A stretch of DNA of 10,464 bases from DATKQI01 sp035532755 (GCA_035532755.1 DATKQI010000043.1:1-10464); one strand, 5' to 3'; numbered from the stretch's first letter, positions 1 to 6,817 are shown. Numbers and translations are program-made. Notes: generated by a model from the sequence alone, not told the origin.

Positions 1-32
1 GGCAACTCTACACAATCAGCCGAGATAAAACA

Positions 33-48
33 CCTTCGCCGGGGTGAC
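33..48. repeat. Partial right-hand arm of the dispersed hairpin repeat
   Basis: Only the distal part of a right arm is present, ending in the GGGGTGAC motif shared with positions 188-195 and 8177-8184. The proximal part of the stem is missing and is replaced by an AT-richer stretch (about 23-32), so this copy looks truncated. It begins the 147-bp duplication. Confidence 0.6.
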
Positions 49-286
49 GGGTGGGGGCCGGGCATGCCGTCCCGCACCTCATTCACACCACACCACCCGC
101 CCCCAACCACCGTCATGCCGGCGAAGGCCGGCATCCAGGCCCACGTGCCCGGTCCGCCACACGCACGCCTGGACCCCGGCTTTCGCCGGGGTGACGGGTG
201 GGGGCCGGGCATGCCGTCCCGCACCTTGGTCGCACCACACCACCCGCCCCCAACCACCGCCACCCCGGCGCGGGCCGGCAGCCAGA
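35..286. repeat. Imperfect 147-bp-offset tandem duplication
   Basis: Positions 35-112 and 182-259 match at 74 of 78 positions by hand alignment; the mismatches are at 80, 81, 82 and 85. The match continues more weakly to 139/286 (20 of 27). Each copy holds the end of a right-hand repeat hairpin, a linker of about 64 nt rich in C-runs, and the start of a left-hand hairpin. The linker is better conserved than the distal hairpin. Together with the hairpin elements this fills most of the gene-free stretch 1-392. Long open frames across this region on both strands have no recognisable protein similarity and reflect the repeats. Confidence 0.85.
112..195. repeat. Full paired-hairpin (REP/BIME-like) element, copy A
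   Basis: The left arm (112-140) is a hairpin built on CCGGC-GAAG-GCCGG and opens with GTCA. The right arm (167-195) is the inverted counterpart, built on CCCCGGC-TTTC-GCCGGGG and closing with TGAC. The outer ends are therefore inverted repeats (GTCA...TGAC), and the inner ends TCCAGGC and GCCTGGA are also complementary. The two arms could pair with each other or fold separately. The same architecture recurs at 5120-5204, 9819-9900 and 9961-10046. Confidence 0.85.
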
Positions 287-287
287 C
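259..287. repeat. Degenerate left-hand arm of the hairpin repeat
   Basis: This is the second-copy counterpart of the left arm at 112-140. It keeps the CCGGC...GCCGGC core but has substitutions in the loop and at the outer end. No matching right arm follows before the operon leader, so the copy appears to be decaying. Confidence 0.5.
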
Positions 288-330
288 CCGCCGCCCGGAC
301 CCGGCCATTGATCTTCACGCGGCAGGGCCA

Positions 331-341
331 ACAAGCCTTGT
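331..341. promoter_or_regulatory. Candidate operator palindrome upstream of the ABC operon
   Basis: An odd-centred perfect palindrome, ACAAG-C-CTTGT, lies 51 bp before the binding-protein start. Short dyads of this size suit a dimeric winged-helix repressor such as the GntR-type protein encoded at 5235-6065. No matching copy was found upstream of the regulator gene itself, and no convincing -35/-10 pair could be placed here. An 11-bp palindrome can occur by chance, so the operator role is speculative. Confidence 0.25.
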
Positions 342-378
342 CCGCGAAAGGCGACTGAACACAGACGTCAGTTGAAAC

Positions 379-384
379 AGGGAG
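379..384 (+). promoter_or_regulatory. Ribosome binding site for the binding-protein gene
   Basis: AGGGAG lies 8 nt before the ATG at 393. It decides the start over the in-frame TTG at 372, which lies upstream of this site. Confidence 0.7.
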
Positions 385-392
385 AACACGCC

Positions 393-1694
393 ATGAAACG
401 AATACCGAGGATCGCCGCGGCACTGGCATTGGCCATGGTGGCCGGCCCCCTTGCGGGCCACGCCGCCACGGCGAAGCCCAAGACGCTGAAAATCGCCATC
501 GTGACCTTCTTCTCCGGCTCCGGCGCCGTGGTGGGAGGCCCGACCGTGGATTCGGCGAAGCTCGCCATCGCCGCGATCAACAAGGCGGGCGGCATCGGCG
601 GCGTGCCGCTCCAGGCCCAGTACATCGACGAGTCCGGCGGGCCGACCAAGCAGGTGGCCGAGTTCCGCTCCGTCGCCGGCCAGGTCGCGGCCGTTCTCGG
701 CTACGCCTCGAGCGCCGACTGCCTCGCGGTCGAGCCGGTTGCCGAGACCCTCCATGCGCTCACGATCTTCTCCGATTGCAACAGCAACGCCCTCTACAAA
801 GGGCCGGCCAACGAATGGATCTTCCACACCATACCGCCCGCGTCCGCGAACGCGCTCGCGATGGCGCTCTACGTCTCGAAGCTGCACCCCCACCTGAAGA
901 CCATCGCCGGCCTCAACCCGGATTACGCGTTCGGCCGTGACGAATGGAAGTACTTCACCCTGGCGATGCGGCGTCTCAACCCGGGCGTGAAGTTCGGAAC
1001 CTCGCTGTTTCCGGCTCTCTTCTCCGGCCACTACACGAGCGAATTGTCGCGCTTGCAGGGGGAGCATTCCAGCCTCGTCTTCTCCAGCCTCTGGGGTGGA
1101 GACGTGGTGGCGCTCATCCAGCAGGGCGCTGCCCAGGGCTCCTTCAAGCAGAGCCTCTTCGCGCTGCCGGTCGGGACGCAAGGCGGGATCGAGGCGCTGC
1201 GGGCGATCCCCGACGGCGTCATCGTCGGTGCCGAGCATGGCTATCTGATGCACCCCGGGAAGATCTCCAATCCCGGCGTGGCGGCTTTCATCGATGCCTA
1301 CCACAAGAAGTTCCACTCCTATCCCGTCGCGCCCTATCCCTTCACGATCCAGCGGGCGATTCTCGCCCTGAAAGCCGGGTATGAGGCCGCCATCAAGAGC
1401 GGCGGAGGCAAGTGGCCGACCTCGGCCCAGGTCGCGCACGCCCTGGTCGGTGTCCACGTGACCACGGCGCAGGGAACATTCACGATCCGCAGCGACCATG
1501 TCGCGGCCGTTGCGGAGATGGACGGCGTTTCGGTCCACACCGCCGGGTATCCGTTCGCGGTGTTCAACAAGATCATCGAGTTTCCCCCCGGCATGATCCT
1601 CGCACCGGTCGGGCAAAGCAACGCCGCCTGGATCGGGAAGCTCACGCCCGCCGCGCTCGCCAAGGTGCCGGCGCCGAAAACCTACACGCCCTGA
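393..1694 (+). CDS. Periplasmic substrate-binding protein of LIV/HAAT-type ABC transporter
   Basis: A 433-residue exported solute-binding protein of the branched-chain amino acid type (Peripla_BP_6 family), which delivers a ligand to the permease encoded just downstream. The N-terminus is a signal peptide: basic MKRIPR, a hydrophobic run, then cleavage probably after GHA (residue 24). The mature start TLKIAIVTFFSGSG is the family's first beta strand and ligand loop. NKAGGIGGVPL (about 63-73) and GYASSADCLAVEP (about 103-115) are also typical. Two cysteines at about 110 and 129 could form a disulfide. The ATG at 393 is chosen because AGGGAG (379-384) sits 8 nt upstream and the signal peptide begins there; an in-frame TTG at 372 would put seven extra residues before it. 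Leu, Ile, Val, amides, urea or aromatic acids are all handled by this superfamily, so the ligand is not predictable from sequence alone. Confidence 0.93.
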   Translation: MKRIPRIAAALALAMVAGPLAGHAATAKPKTLKIAIVTFFSGSGAVVGGPTVDSAKLAIAAINKAGGIGGVPLQAQYIDESGGPTKQVAEFRSVAGQVAAVLGYASSADCLAVEPVAETLHALTIFSDCNSNALYKGPANEWIFHTIPPASANALAMALYVSKLHPHLKTIAGLNPDYAFGRDEWKYFTLAMRRLNPGVKFGTSLFPALFSGHYTSELSRLQGEHSSLVFSSLWGGDVVALIQQGAAQGSFKQSLFALPVGTQGGIEALRAIPDGVIVGAEHGYLMHPGKISNPGVAAFIDAYHKKFHSYPVAPYPFTIQRAILALKAGYEAAIKSGGGKWPTSAQVAHALVGVHVTTAQGTFTIRSDHVAAVAEMDGVSVHTAGYPFAVFNKIIEFPPGMILAPVGQSNAAWIGKLTPAALAKVPAPKTYTP

Positions 1695-1709
1695 TCGCGC
1701 CTCGCTTCG

Positions 1710-1737
1710 GGCTCCGCGCCAGCGTCGGCGCGGAGCC
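1710..1737 (+). promoter_or_regulatory. Perfect 11-bp intercistronic hairpin
   Basis: GGCTCCGCGCC (1710-1720) and GGCGCGGAGCC (1727-1737) are exact reverse complements around a 6-nt loop, AGCGTC. The stem starts 15 nt after the binding-protein stop and ends 27 nt before the next gene's ATG. No T-run follows, so it is not a standard intrinsic terminator. Hairpins in this position in binding-protein operons (malE-malF is the classic case) protect the upstream message or damp downstream expression, so that binding protein exceeds permease. That role is inferred here. Confidence 0.75.
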
Positions 1738-1764
1738 GTGTGCCCCCTGGAGCCGTTCCGGAAC

Positions 1765-2679
1765 ATGTTTGCACAGTTCATTTCCGCGACCATCGACGGG
1801 CTGACCTCGGGGGCCACCCTGTTCCTGGTCGCCGTCGGCCTCAGCCTCGTTTTCGGGGTCCTGAAGATCCTGAACGTGGCCCATGGCAGCTTCTATGCCA
1901 TCGGCGCGTTCATGGCGGCCCTTGTCTGGACCCTGCTCGGCGCCGCCGGCCTTCCCCGCCTGCTCATCTATCCGGCCCTGGTGCTGACCGCGATCGCGGT
2001 CGGGGTCGTCCTCGGCCCGTTCGTCGAGCGCGTCCTGCTGCACTGGAGCTTCGAGATCGAGCCTCTCTCGCGGCGCGAGAACATCCAGCTCCTCGCCACC
2101 TATGCCGTGTTTCTGATGCTTGAAGACGGCCAGAAGCTGGTCTTCGGCACGCAGCCCTACTATTCCGGCGGCGCGCTCGGCCTGCTCGGGTCAACCCGCA
2201 TCCGCGGCATCTTCCATACGAACTACCAGCTTCTTCTCATCCCGGTCGCCGCGATCACCCTTGTTCTCCTCAGGCTCTTTCTCGCCAGGACCAGGACCGG
2301 CCGGTGCCTCGTCGCGGTTGCCGAGGATGCCGAAACGGCGGCGACGATGGGCGTCCGCGTCGCGCGCATGCAGACCCTGACGTTCACCCTGGGCGCGGCG
2401 CTCGCCGCCCTCGGCGGTGCGCTCGCATCCTCGGCCACCGGCGTGAGCATCGGCATCGGCGCCGATATCACGGTGCTCTCCTTCGCGGTTGTCGCCACCG
2501 CCGGCCTCGGGCAGATCGAGGGTACCGCCGTCGCCGCCATCCTGATCGGCGTCGCGCATTCGTGGGCCGTGTTCTTCCTGCCGGTCCTGGATACGATCGC
2601 GCCCTACCTCATCATGCTCCTCGTCCTGCTCGTCCGTCCGATCGGCCTGTTCGGCACCGACCGGCGGCGGAGGATCTGA
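1765..2679 (+). CDS. livH: LivH-type ABC transporter permease
   Basis: A 304-residue polytopic inner-membrane protein, one of the two permease subunits of the importer. The family block GLSLVFGVLKILNVAHGSF spans about 25-43. QLLATYAVFLMLEDG (about 108-122) and the cytoplasmic coupling segment RTRTGR...AVAEDAETAATMGV (about 175-197) match LivH proteins; the latter contacts an ATPase subunit. About eight hydrophobic segments can be seen, and the protein ends in the basic tail TDRRRRI. The ATG at 1765 is preferred because the family N-terminus starts there; an in-frame GTG at 1738 directly abuts the hairpin and would add nine non-conserved residues. The ribosome site is weak (GGAG at 1749-1752, 12 nt away). 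The stop is one base before the livM-like ATG, indicating co-transcription and probable translational coupling. Confidence 0.92.
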   Translation: MFAQFISATIDGLTSGATLFLVAVGLSLVFGVLKILNVAHGSFYAIGAFMAALVWTLLGAAGLPRLLIYPALVLTAIAVGVVLGPFVERVLLHWSFEIEPLSRRENIQLLATYAVFLMLEDGQKLVFGTQPYYSGGALGLLGSTRIRGIFHTNYQLLLIPVAAITLVLLRLFLARTRTGRCLVAVAEDAETAATMGVRVARMQTLTFTLGAALAALGGALASSATGVSIGIGADITVLSFAVVATAGLGQIEGTAVAAILIGVAHSWAVFFLPVLDTIAPYLIMLLVLLVRPIGLFGTDRRRRI

Positions 2680-2680
2680 C

Positions 2681-3628
2681 ATGCGCGCCAACAATGCCGT
2701 CGCGCTCGCATCCCTGCTCGCCGTCTGCGCGGTCTTGCCGCTGCTCCTGCCTTCGAACACCTTCCAGTTCACCATCGTGCTCGCCGCCGGGGCGGCCGGC
2801 GTCGGCGTCTCGCTGCTGCTCGAAGCCGGCCTGATCTCGTTCGGCCACGCGCTGTTCTACGGTGTCGGCAGCTATGCCGTGGCGGCCCTCGCGCCGTCGT
2901 TCGGCCATTTCGGCATCCTGCTGGTGGCCCTCGGCGCCGCCGCCGGCGCGCTGGCCGCCGGCATCGTCGGCCTGTTCATGGTGCGCTACCGCGGCGTCTT
3001 CTTCGCCATGCTCAACCTCGCGATATCGATGGTCGCCTACTCGCTTCTGCTCAAATCGTACTCCTTCTCGGGCGGCTCCGACGGGCTGCCGGTGCCGGTT
3101 GACGGAATGTTCGGATACGCCCTTGGCGCCCGGCAATTCGGGCTGCTCCTGTTCTACGTCTGCCTGGGCGGATCGGTCCTGTTCGGTGCGTTCCTGCACC
3201 GCTATCGCCGGACCCCGGCAGGGTGGGGCCTCGGCGCCGTCGAGGACTGTGAAATCCGCATCGAGTATCTCGGCATCTCCGCAAATCGCGTCCTTCTGCA
3301 AGCCTATGTCATCTCCGGCCTGTTGGCGGGGTTCGGCGGCGCGGTGGCGGCGAGCGCGGTGGGGCATGTGGCGCCGGATTCGTTCTTCTGGACCACCTCC
3401 ACCACCTTCGTCGTGATCGCGGTTCTCGGCGGCCGCGGGGTCGTCGGGCCCTATCTCGGCGCGGTGGTCTACGAATTCCTGAACATCGGCGCGGCACGAT
3501 ACCTCAGCAACAGCTGGGAGATCGTTCTCGGGGTGGTCATTCTCCTGATCGTCCGCTTCGCCCGCAGCGGCTTTGCGGGCCTGCCGGAAAGCTGGCGATC
3601 CGCTTCGCTGCGCCGGCGCCGGGCATGA
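2681..3628 (+). CDS. livM: LivM-type ABC transporter permease
   Basis: A 315-residue polytopic permease, partner of the LivH-like subunit. Diagnostic blocks are GLISFGHALFYGVGSYAVAAL (two adjoining parts, about 50-70), the RYRGVFFAMLNLAIS segment (about 102-116), GGSDGLPVP (131-139), and the coupling loop GAVEDCEIRIEYLGIS (about 185-200). These are followed by QAYVISGLLAGFGGAVAAS and VLGGRGVVGPYLGA (about 248-261). All are typical of the BPD_transp_2 family. The start lies one base after the previous stop, with GGCGGAGGA a few bases upstream overlapping the end of livH. The stop overlaps the livG-like start as ATGA (3625-3628), the usual sign of coupled translation. The C-terminus is short and basic. 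LivM proteins of this length, without a long N-terminal extension, are common outside enterobacteria. Confidence 0.92.
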   Translation: MRANNAVALASLLAVCAVLPLLLPSNTFQFTIVLAAGAAGVGVSLLLEAGLISFGHALFYGVGSYAVAALAPSFGHFGILLVALGAAAGALAAGIVGLFMVRYRGVFFAMLNLAISMVAYSLLLKSYSFSGGSDGLPVPVDGMFGYALGARQFGLLLFYVCLGGSVLFGAFLHRYRRTPAGWGLGAVEDCEIRIEYLGISANRVLLQAYVISGLLAGFGGAVAASAVGHVAPDSFFWTTSTTFVVIAVLGGRGVVGPYLGAVVYEFLNIGAARYLSNSWEIVLGVVILLIVRFARSGFAGLPESWRSASLRRRRA

Positions 3629-4368
3629 ACGCCACCCCTGTCCTGGAGGCCGAGCATCTGTTTCTCCGCTTCGGCGGCATCCGCGCGGTGCATGACGTGA
3701 GCCTCGCCGTCGCCGAGGGCGAGATCCTCGCCATCATCGGCCAGAACGGTGCCGGCAAAAGCACCTTCCTCAACATGTGCACAGGCTATTTCAGGCCGCA
3801 GGGCGGCGATATCCGCCTTGCCGGGCGCTCGATCATCGGGCTGAAGCCGCGGGAGATCACGCGCCTTGGCGTCGCCCGGGCGTTCCAGCATCCCCAGCTT
3901 TTCCCGCACCGCCGTGTCGACGACCATATCCGCTTCGCCCACGCGGCCGCGCGGGGCGGCTTCTGGAGCCCGTTCCGCCCTCTCGAATCGCCGCAATCCG
4001 CCGAGGAGGCCGCCGAGCTGCTGAGGTTCTTCGATCTCGGCGCGCTCGCGGCACTTCCTGCCCGCTCGATCCCCGAGGGCGCCCGCAAACTCCTCGATGT
4101 CGCCATGGCGCTCGCGCTCCGGCCCAAGCTCATCCTGCTCGACGAGCCGACCAGCGGCGTCAGCAGTTCCGAGAAGCTCGACCTGATGACGCGGCTCGTC
4201 ACCGTCCTGCGCGCGCGCAGGGTCAGTGCGGTGTTCGTGGAGCACGACATGGACGTGGTGGCCCGCTTCGCGGACCGCGTGGCCGTGTGGGTCGATGGCG
4301 AGGTGTTCCGCCTCAGCACCCCCGAGAAGGTCCTGGCCGATCCCGAAGTGAAGGCGCGCGTGTTGTGA
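3625..4368 (+). CDS. livG: LivG-type ABC transporter ATP-binding protein
   Basis: A 247-residue cytoplasmic ATPase that powers the importer with the LivF-like subunit. Visible motifs are Walker A GQNGAGKST (39-47), Q-loop ARAFQ with Gln88, Walker B LILLDEP with catalytic Glu174, and the H-loop VEHDMDVV with His207. The signature segment reads SIPEGARKLLDVAMAL (148-163), not the SGGQ or YGQQR of most LivG proteins. TSGVSSSEK follows Walker B. From memory of the family, PEG(V/A)RKLLD together with TSGVS marks a recognisable LivG subgroup, so this is probably a subfamily feature and not damage. The C-terminal segment ADPEVKARVL is the usual LivG ending. The start overlaps livM by 4 bp. Confidence 0.92.
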   Translation: MNATPVLEAEHLFLRFGGIRAVHDVSLAVAEGEILAIIGQNGAGKSTFLNMCTGYFRPQGGDIRLAGRSIIGLKPREITRLGVARAFQHPQLFPHRRVDDHIRFAHAAARGGFWSPFRPLESPQSAEEAAELLRFFDLGALAALPARSIPEGARKLLDVAMALALRPKLILLDEPTSGVSSSEKLDLMTRLVTVLRARRVSAVFVEHDMDVVARFADRVAVWVDGEVFRLSTPEKVLADPEVKARVL

Positions 4369-4394
4369 GCGGCCCTGGGAGCGGGCGGCCCGTC

Positions 4395-5051
4395 ATGCTC
4401 GCGGTCTCGGGCCTCGATGTCACGCTCGGGGGCGCGCGCGTGCTGCGCAACGTGAGCTTCGAGGTTCCTTCCGGCAGGACCGTCGGCCTCGCCGGCCACA
4501 ACGGCGCGGGCAAGACGACCACGCTGCGCGCCATCATGGGTGTCGCGCGCAGTCGCGGCCGGATCCTCCTGGACGGCAACCCGATCGACCGGCTGCCCCC
4601 GGCCGAGCGGGCGCGCCTCGGCATCGGCTTCGCGCCGGAGGACCGGCGGCTCATCACCGCGCTCAATGTCGTGGAGAACCTGAGGCTGCCGGCGGAGGTT
4701 TCGGCCTTCTCCGCCGCCGAGATCGCACGGCGGCTCGCCGCGGTGCGGGAGCTTCTGCCGGAACTCACGGCCCTCGAACAGCGCCCGGCCGGGCTGCTCA
4801 GCGGCGGCCAGCAGAAGATGGCGGCCCTCGGCCGCGCCTTGATGATCGGCGACCGCCTCCTCCTGCTCGACGAGCCGTTCCAGGGCCTCGCCCCCGCGCT
4901 CGCGCGGCGCTATGCCGAGGCGCTGAGGGCGCTGCGCCTGCGGCGCCCGGAACTGGCCATCCTCATCACCGAATCGAACCCCGCGCTGCTTCTGCCGCTG
5001 GTGGACCAGCTCTACACGATCGAACGCGGCGAGATCGGCCCGGCCGGGTGA
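4395..5051 (+). CDS. livF: LivF-type ABC transporter ATP-binding protein
   Basis: A 218-residue ATPase, the second nucleotide-binding subunit. Walker A GHNGAGKTT is at 34-42, the LivF-like PEDRRLI at 81-87, the signature LSGGQ at 135-139, and Walker B LLLLDEP ends in Glu160. Two features are odd. The segment normally reading VEQN (or EHD in other ATPases) is TESN (192-195), so a serine replaces the switch residue. The protein also stops right after ERGEIGPAG, roughly 15-20 residues short of common LivF proteins. The ATG at 4395 is used because MLAVSGLDVTLGG aligns with the family start; GGGAG (4377-4381) is 13 nt upstream. A GTG at 4365, overlapping the livG stop as GTGA, is a real alternative and would add ten residues. 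It is the last gene of the importer. Confidence 0.88.
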   Translation: MLAVSGLDVTLGGARVLRNVSFEVPSGRTVGLAGHNGAGKTTTLRAIMGVARSRGRILLDGNPIDRLPPAERARLGIGFAPEDRRLITALNVVENLRLPAEVSAFSAAEIARRLAAVRELLPELTALEQRPAGLLSGGQQKMAALGRALMIGDRLLLLDEPFQGLAPALARRYAEALRALRLRRPELAILITESNPALLLPLVDQLYTIERGEIGPAG

Positions 5052-5081
5052 ACAACTGGAGTTCGCATCCCCGATCCGCTA

Positions 5082-5104
5082 AGGATGCCGGCCTTCGCCG
5101 GCAC
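5082..5104. repeat. Single arm of the dispersed hairpin repeat
   Basis: A lone right-type arm with the stem GCCGGC-CTTC-GCCGGC lies 30 nt after the livF stop. Its outer end reads CACG where complete arms have TGAC. It may act as a downstream mRNA stabiliser or weak terminator for the ABC operon, together with the full element that follows. Confidence 0.6.
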
Positions 5105-5119
5105 GCCCCGCCCCTCCCC

Positions 5120-5204
5120 GTCACCCCGGCGAAAGCCGGGGTCCAGGCGCGCGTGCCGGACGGCCGGAGCGGCGCGCCTGGATGCCGGCCTTCGCCGGCA
5201 TGAC
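5120..5204. repeat. Full paired-hairpin (REP/BIME-like) element, copy B
   Basis: The left arm (5120-5147) folds as CCCCGGC-GAAA-GCCGGGG. The right arm (5176-5204) folds as TGCCGGC-CTTC-GCCGGCA and ends in TGAC. The arms are inverted relative to each other, with GC-rich sequence between. The element fills the gap between livF and the GntR-type gene and is open in the regulator's reading frame, so the open frame extends through it to 5085. The real gene start is taken downstream of it. Confidence 0.85.
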
Positions 5205-5234
5205 GAAAGACCGAGCACAGGATGCACTGAAAGA

Positions 5235-6065
5235 ATGCCTGCCAAGCCAAAAGCCCAGACCCGCCCGCGCTCCGCCGACGCCCGCCCGCAGATGTTCGAG
5301 CGCAGCCCGATCCCGCTCTACATCCAGGTCGCCACATTGCTGCGCAACCGGATCGCGGACGGCCATTTCCGGCCGGGCCAGAAAATGCCCACGCTCGATG
5401 CGCTGGAGCAGGAATTCGGCGTCGCCCGCGTCACCGTCCGCCAAGCGGTGGAAATGCTGGAGAAGGAGGGCCTCGTCTCGCGCCAGCAGGGCCGCGGCAC
5501 CTTCGTCAGCCAGCACATGCGCGAACGGCGCTGGCTGCATCTCACGGTGGATATCGAGAGCCTGGTCCAGGCCATCAGCACCCACGTCCCCCGCTTCATC
5601 GCCTTCAGGAACCCGCCCGCCCTGCCCGCCCTGCTCCCGGGCGACGGGCGGCTTGCCCCGGACTATCAGCCCCTGCTCAGCGTCCAGTACCGGTCGGGCG
5701 AGCCGTTCGCCGTCGCCGCGGTGCATCTCGAACGCACGATCTTCGAAAAGGCGCCGCAGGAGTACAAGACCCGCACCGCCCTGCCGCTGCTGCTCCAGCG
5801 GGAGCAGGCCGACATCGGCCGCGCCCAGATCAGCATCGTCGTCGGCAACGCCGGCCCGGAGACGAGCGAACGGCTGCGCATCGCGCTCAACTCCCCCACC
5901 GCCGAAGCCCGGTACATCGTCGAGAACCGGGCCGGCCTCGTCATCTATCTCGCCGAGGTGATCTATCGCGGCGATTGCGTCCGTTTCGATATCGACCTCC
6001 TGCGCAGCGCGCCCGCAAAACAGGCCAAACGTCATCCGCACGTGCACGAAGCAGATGGCGCATAG
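5235..6065 (+). CDS. GntR-family (HutC/UTRA) transcriptional regulator
   Basis: A 276-residue DNA-binding regulator with an effector-sensing domain. The winged helix-turn-helix spans about 27-91: PIPLYIQVATLLRNRI, PGQKMPTLDALEQEFGVARV with the recognition helix TVRQAVEMLEKEGLV, and the wing QQGRGTFV. The rest is a UTRA domain (about 105-265), seen in DIGRAQISIVV, in ENRAGLVIYLAEVIYRGD and in the closing strand VRFDIDLL. UTRA proteins usually repress catabolic or uptake genes and release DNA on binding a small molecule. Its place 183 bp after the importer, on the same strand, suggests control of that operon; this is inferred. The ATG at 5235 is chosen because upstream frame is repeat sequence; its ribosome site is weak (GAAAGA). 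An ATG at 5292 would still leave the whole HTH. Confidence 0.9.
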   Translation: MPAKPKAQTRPRSADARPQMFERSPIPLYIQVATLLRNRIADGHFRPGQKMPTLDALEQEFGVARVTVRQAVEMLEKEGLVSRQQGRGTFVSQHMRERRWLHLTVDIESLVQAISTHVPRFIAFRNPPALPALLPGDGRLAPDYQPLLSVQYRSGEPFAVAAVHLERTIFEKAPQEYKTRTALPLLLQREQADIGRAQISIVVGNAGPETSERLRIALNSPTAEARYIVENRAGLVIYLAEVIYRGDCVRFDIDLLRSAPAKQAKRHPHVHEADGA

Positions 6066-6107
6066 GCGCGCCGGAGGCTGAAGATCGAGGGCGTGAACAG
6101 GCACATT

Positions 6108-6803
6108 TCAGGTTGCGGCAGCGGTGGCTGCTTCGTCGATCAGAGCGGCCACCTCGTCAGGCATGGATGCGAGCGAGGCATGACTGGCCTTCAGGGTAAT
6201 GGTTTTCCTCGCGCCAAGGCGTCCAGCCATCCACTTCTCGTTTTCCGGAGAGATCATCCGGTCTTCACTGGAAATCTGGTACCAGGATGGTTTTTTCCTC
6301 CATGCGGCGGCTGTAACATTGTCCGCAAAGGTGCTGGCGACAGGCGCCTTTTGCGTGACCGCCATCACCAGACCTTCATCTGCCGGCAGGTCCTGACAAA
6401 AGCTCTCGTGGAATTTGTCCTGCCTGATCCAAAGGTATCCATCACTGTCTGGAGCGAGGTTCGGCGCGGCCACAGGCGGGTTTTTCGCCGTTATGCCGCC
6501 CGGGCTTTCACCCGCATCGGGGGCGAAGGCCGCAATAAATACCAGACCGGTCACGTTTGGCTGATCGCCGGCTTCCGTGATCACTGCGCCGCCGTAAGAA
6601 TGTCCAACCAGGAGAACCGGCCCCTTTTGCTGCGCGATCATCTTGCGGGTTCGTTCGGCATCATCGGCAAGCGATGTCAGGGGATTCTCGACCGCATGGA
6701 CGGATTGATACCCCTTCCGTGCAAGCCTGACGATAATCTTGCTCCAGTGCGCCGCTCCGCCCCAGAAGCCGTGCACCAGGATGATGGTCGGTTTGTCTGG
6801 CAT
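6108..6803 (-). CDS. Alpha/beta hydrolase (EstC-like, small esterase type)
   Basis: A 231-residue alpha/beta hydrolase, predicted cytoplasmic with no signal peptide. The oxyanion-hole block is TIILVHGFWGGAAHW (6-20). The nucleophile elbow is GHSYGG with Ser69; likely acid and base are Asp181 (SSEDRMIS) and His208 (KASHASL). This fits the many small hydrolases of about 230 residues annotated as esterases or as relatives of plant methyl esterases. The substrate is unknown. The ATG at 6803 is chosen because AGGGAG lies 8 nt upstream; an in-frame TTG at 6830 lacks comparable support. Sampled lines are 47-62% G+C against up to about 80% in the next gene, and T-rich stretches occur, suggesting recent transfer. 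It converges on the gntR-type gene (42 bp gap) and diverges from the acyltransferase. Confidence 0.9.
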   Translation of the reverse strand: MPDKPTIILVHGFWGGAAHWSKIIVRLARKGYQSVHAVENPLTSLADDAERTRKMIAQQKGPVLLVGHSYGGAVITEAGDQPNVTGLVFIAAFAPDAGESPGGITAKNPPVAAPNLAPDSDGYLWIRQDKFHESFCQDLPADEGLVMAVTQKAPVASTFADNVTAAAWRKKPSWYQISSEDRMISPENEKWMAGRLGARKTITLKASHASLASMPDEVAALIDEAATAAAT

Positions 6804-6811
6804 GTCTGTAT

Positions 6812-6817
6812 CTCCCT
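6812..6817 (-). promoter_or_regulatory. Ribosome binding site for the alpha/beta hydrolase
   Basis: On the minus strand AGGGAG is followed by 8 nt and then the ATG ending at 6803. It decides that start over the TTG at 6830. Confidence 0.7.

Noticed and set aside
35..286. CRISPR array
   Set aside because: There are only two related units, offset by 147 bp, with conserved linkers where spacers would be. There are no short regular repeats with unique spacers, and no cas genes.
315..1817. 500-residue open frame on the minus strand opposite the binding-protein gene
   Set aside because: It is Arg/Gly/Glu-rich with no family similarity and lies wholly antisense to a clear gene. Long antisense frames are expected at this G+C.
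3777..4394. Extended upstream frame of the livF-like gene reaching back to 3777
   Set aside because: This part overlaps livG in another frame, is Arg/Pro-rich, and the LivF family sequence begins only near 4395.
5085..5234. N-terminal extension of the GntR-type regulator
   Set aside because: It is the translation of repeat copy B, with no match to the family. The HTH starts well after the ATG at 5235.
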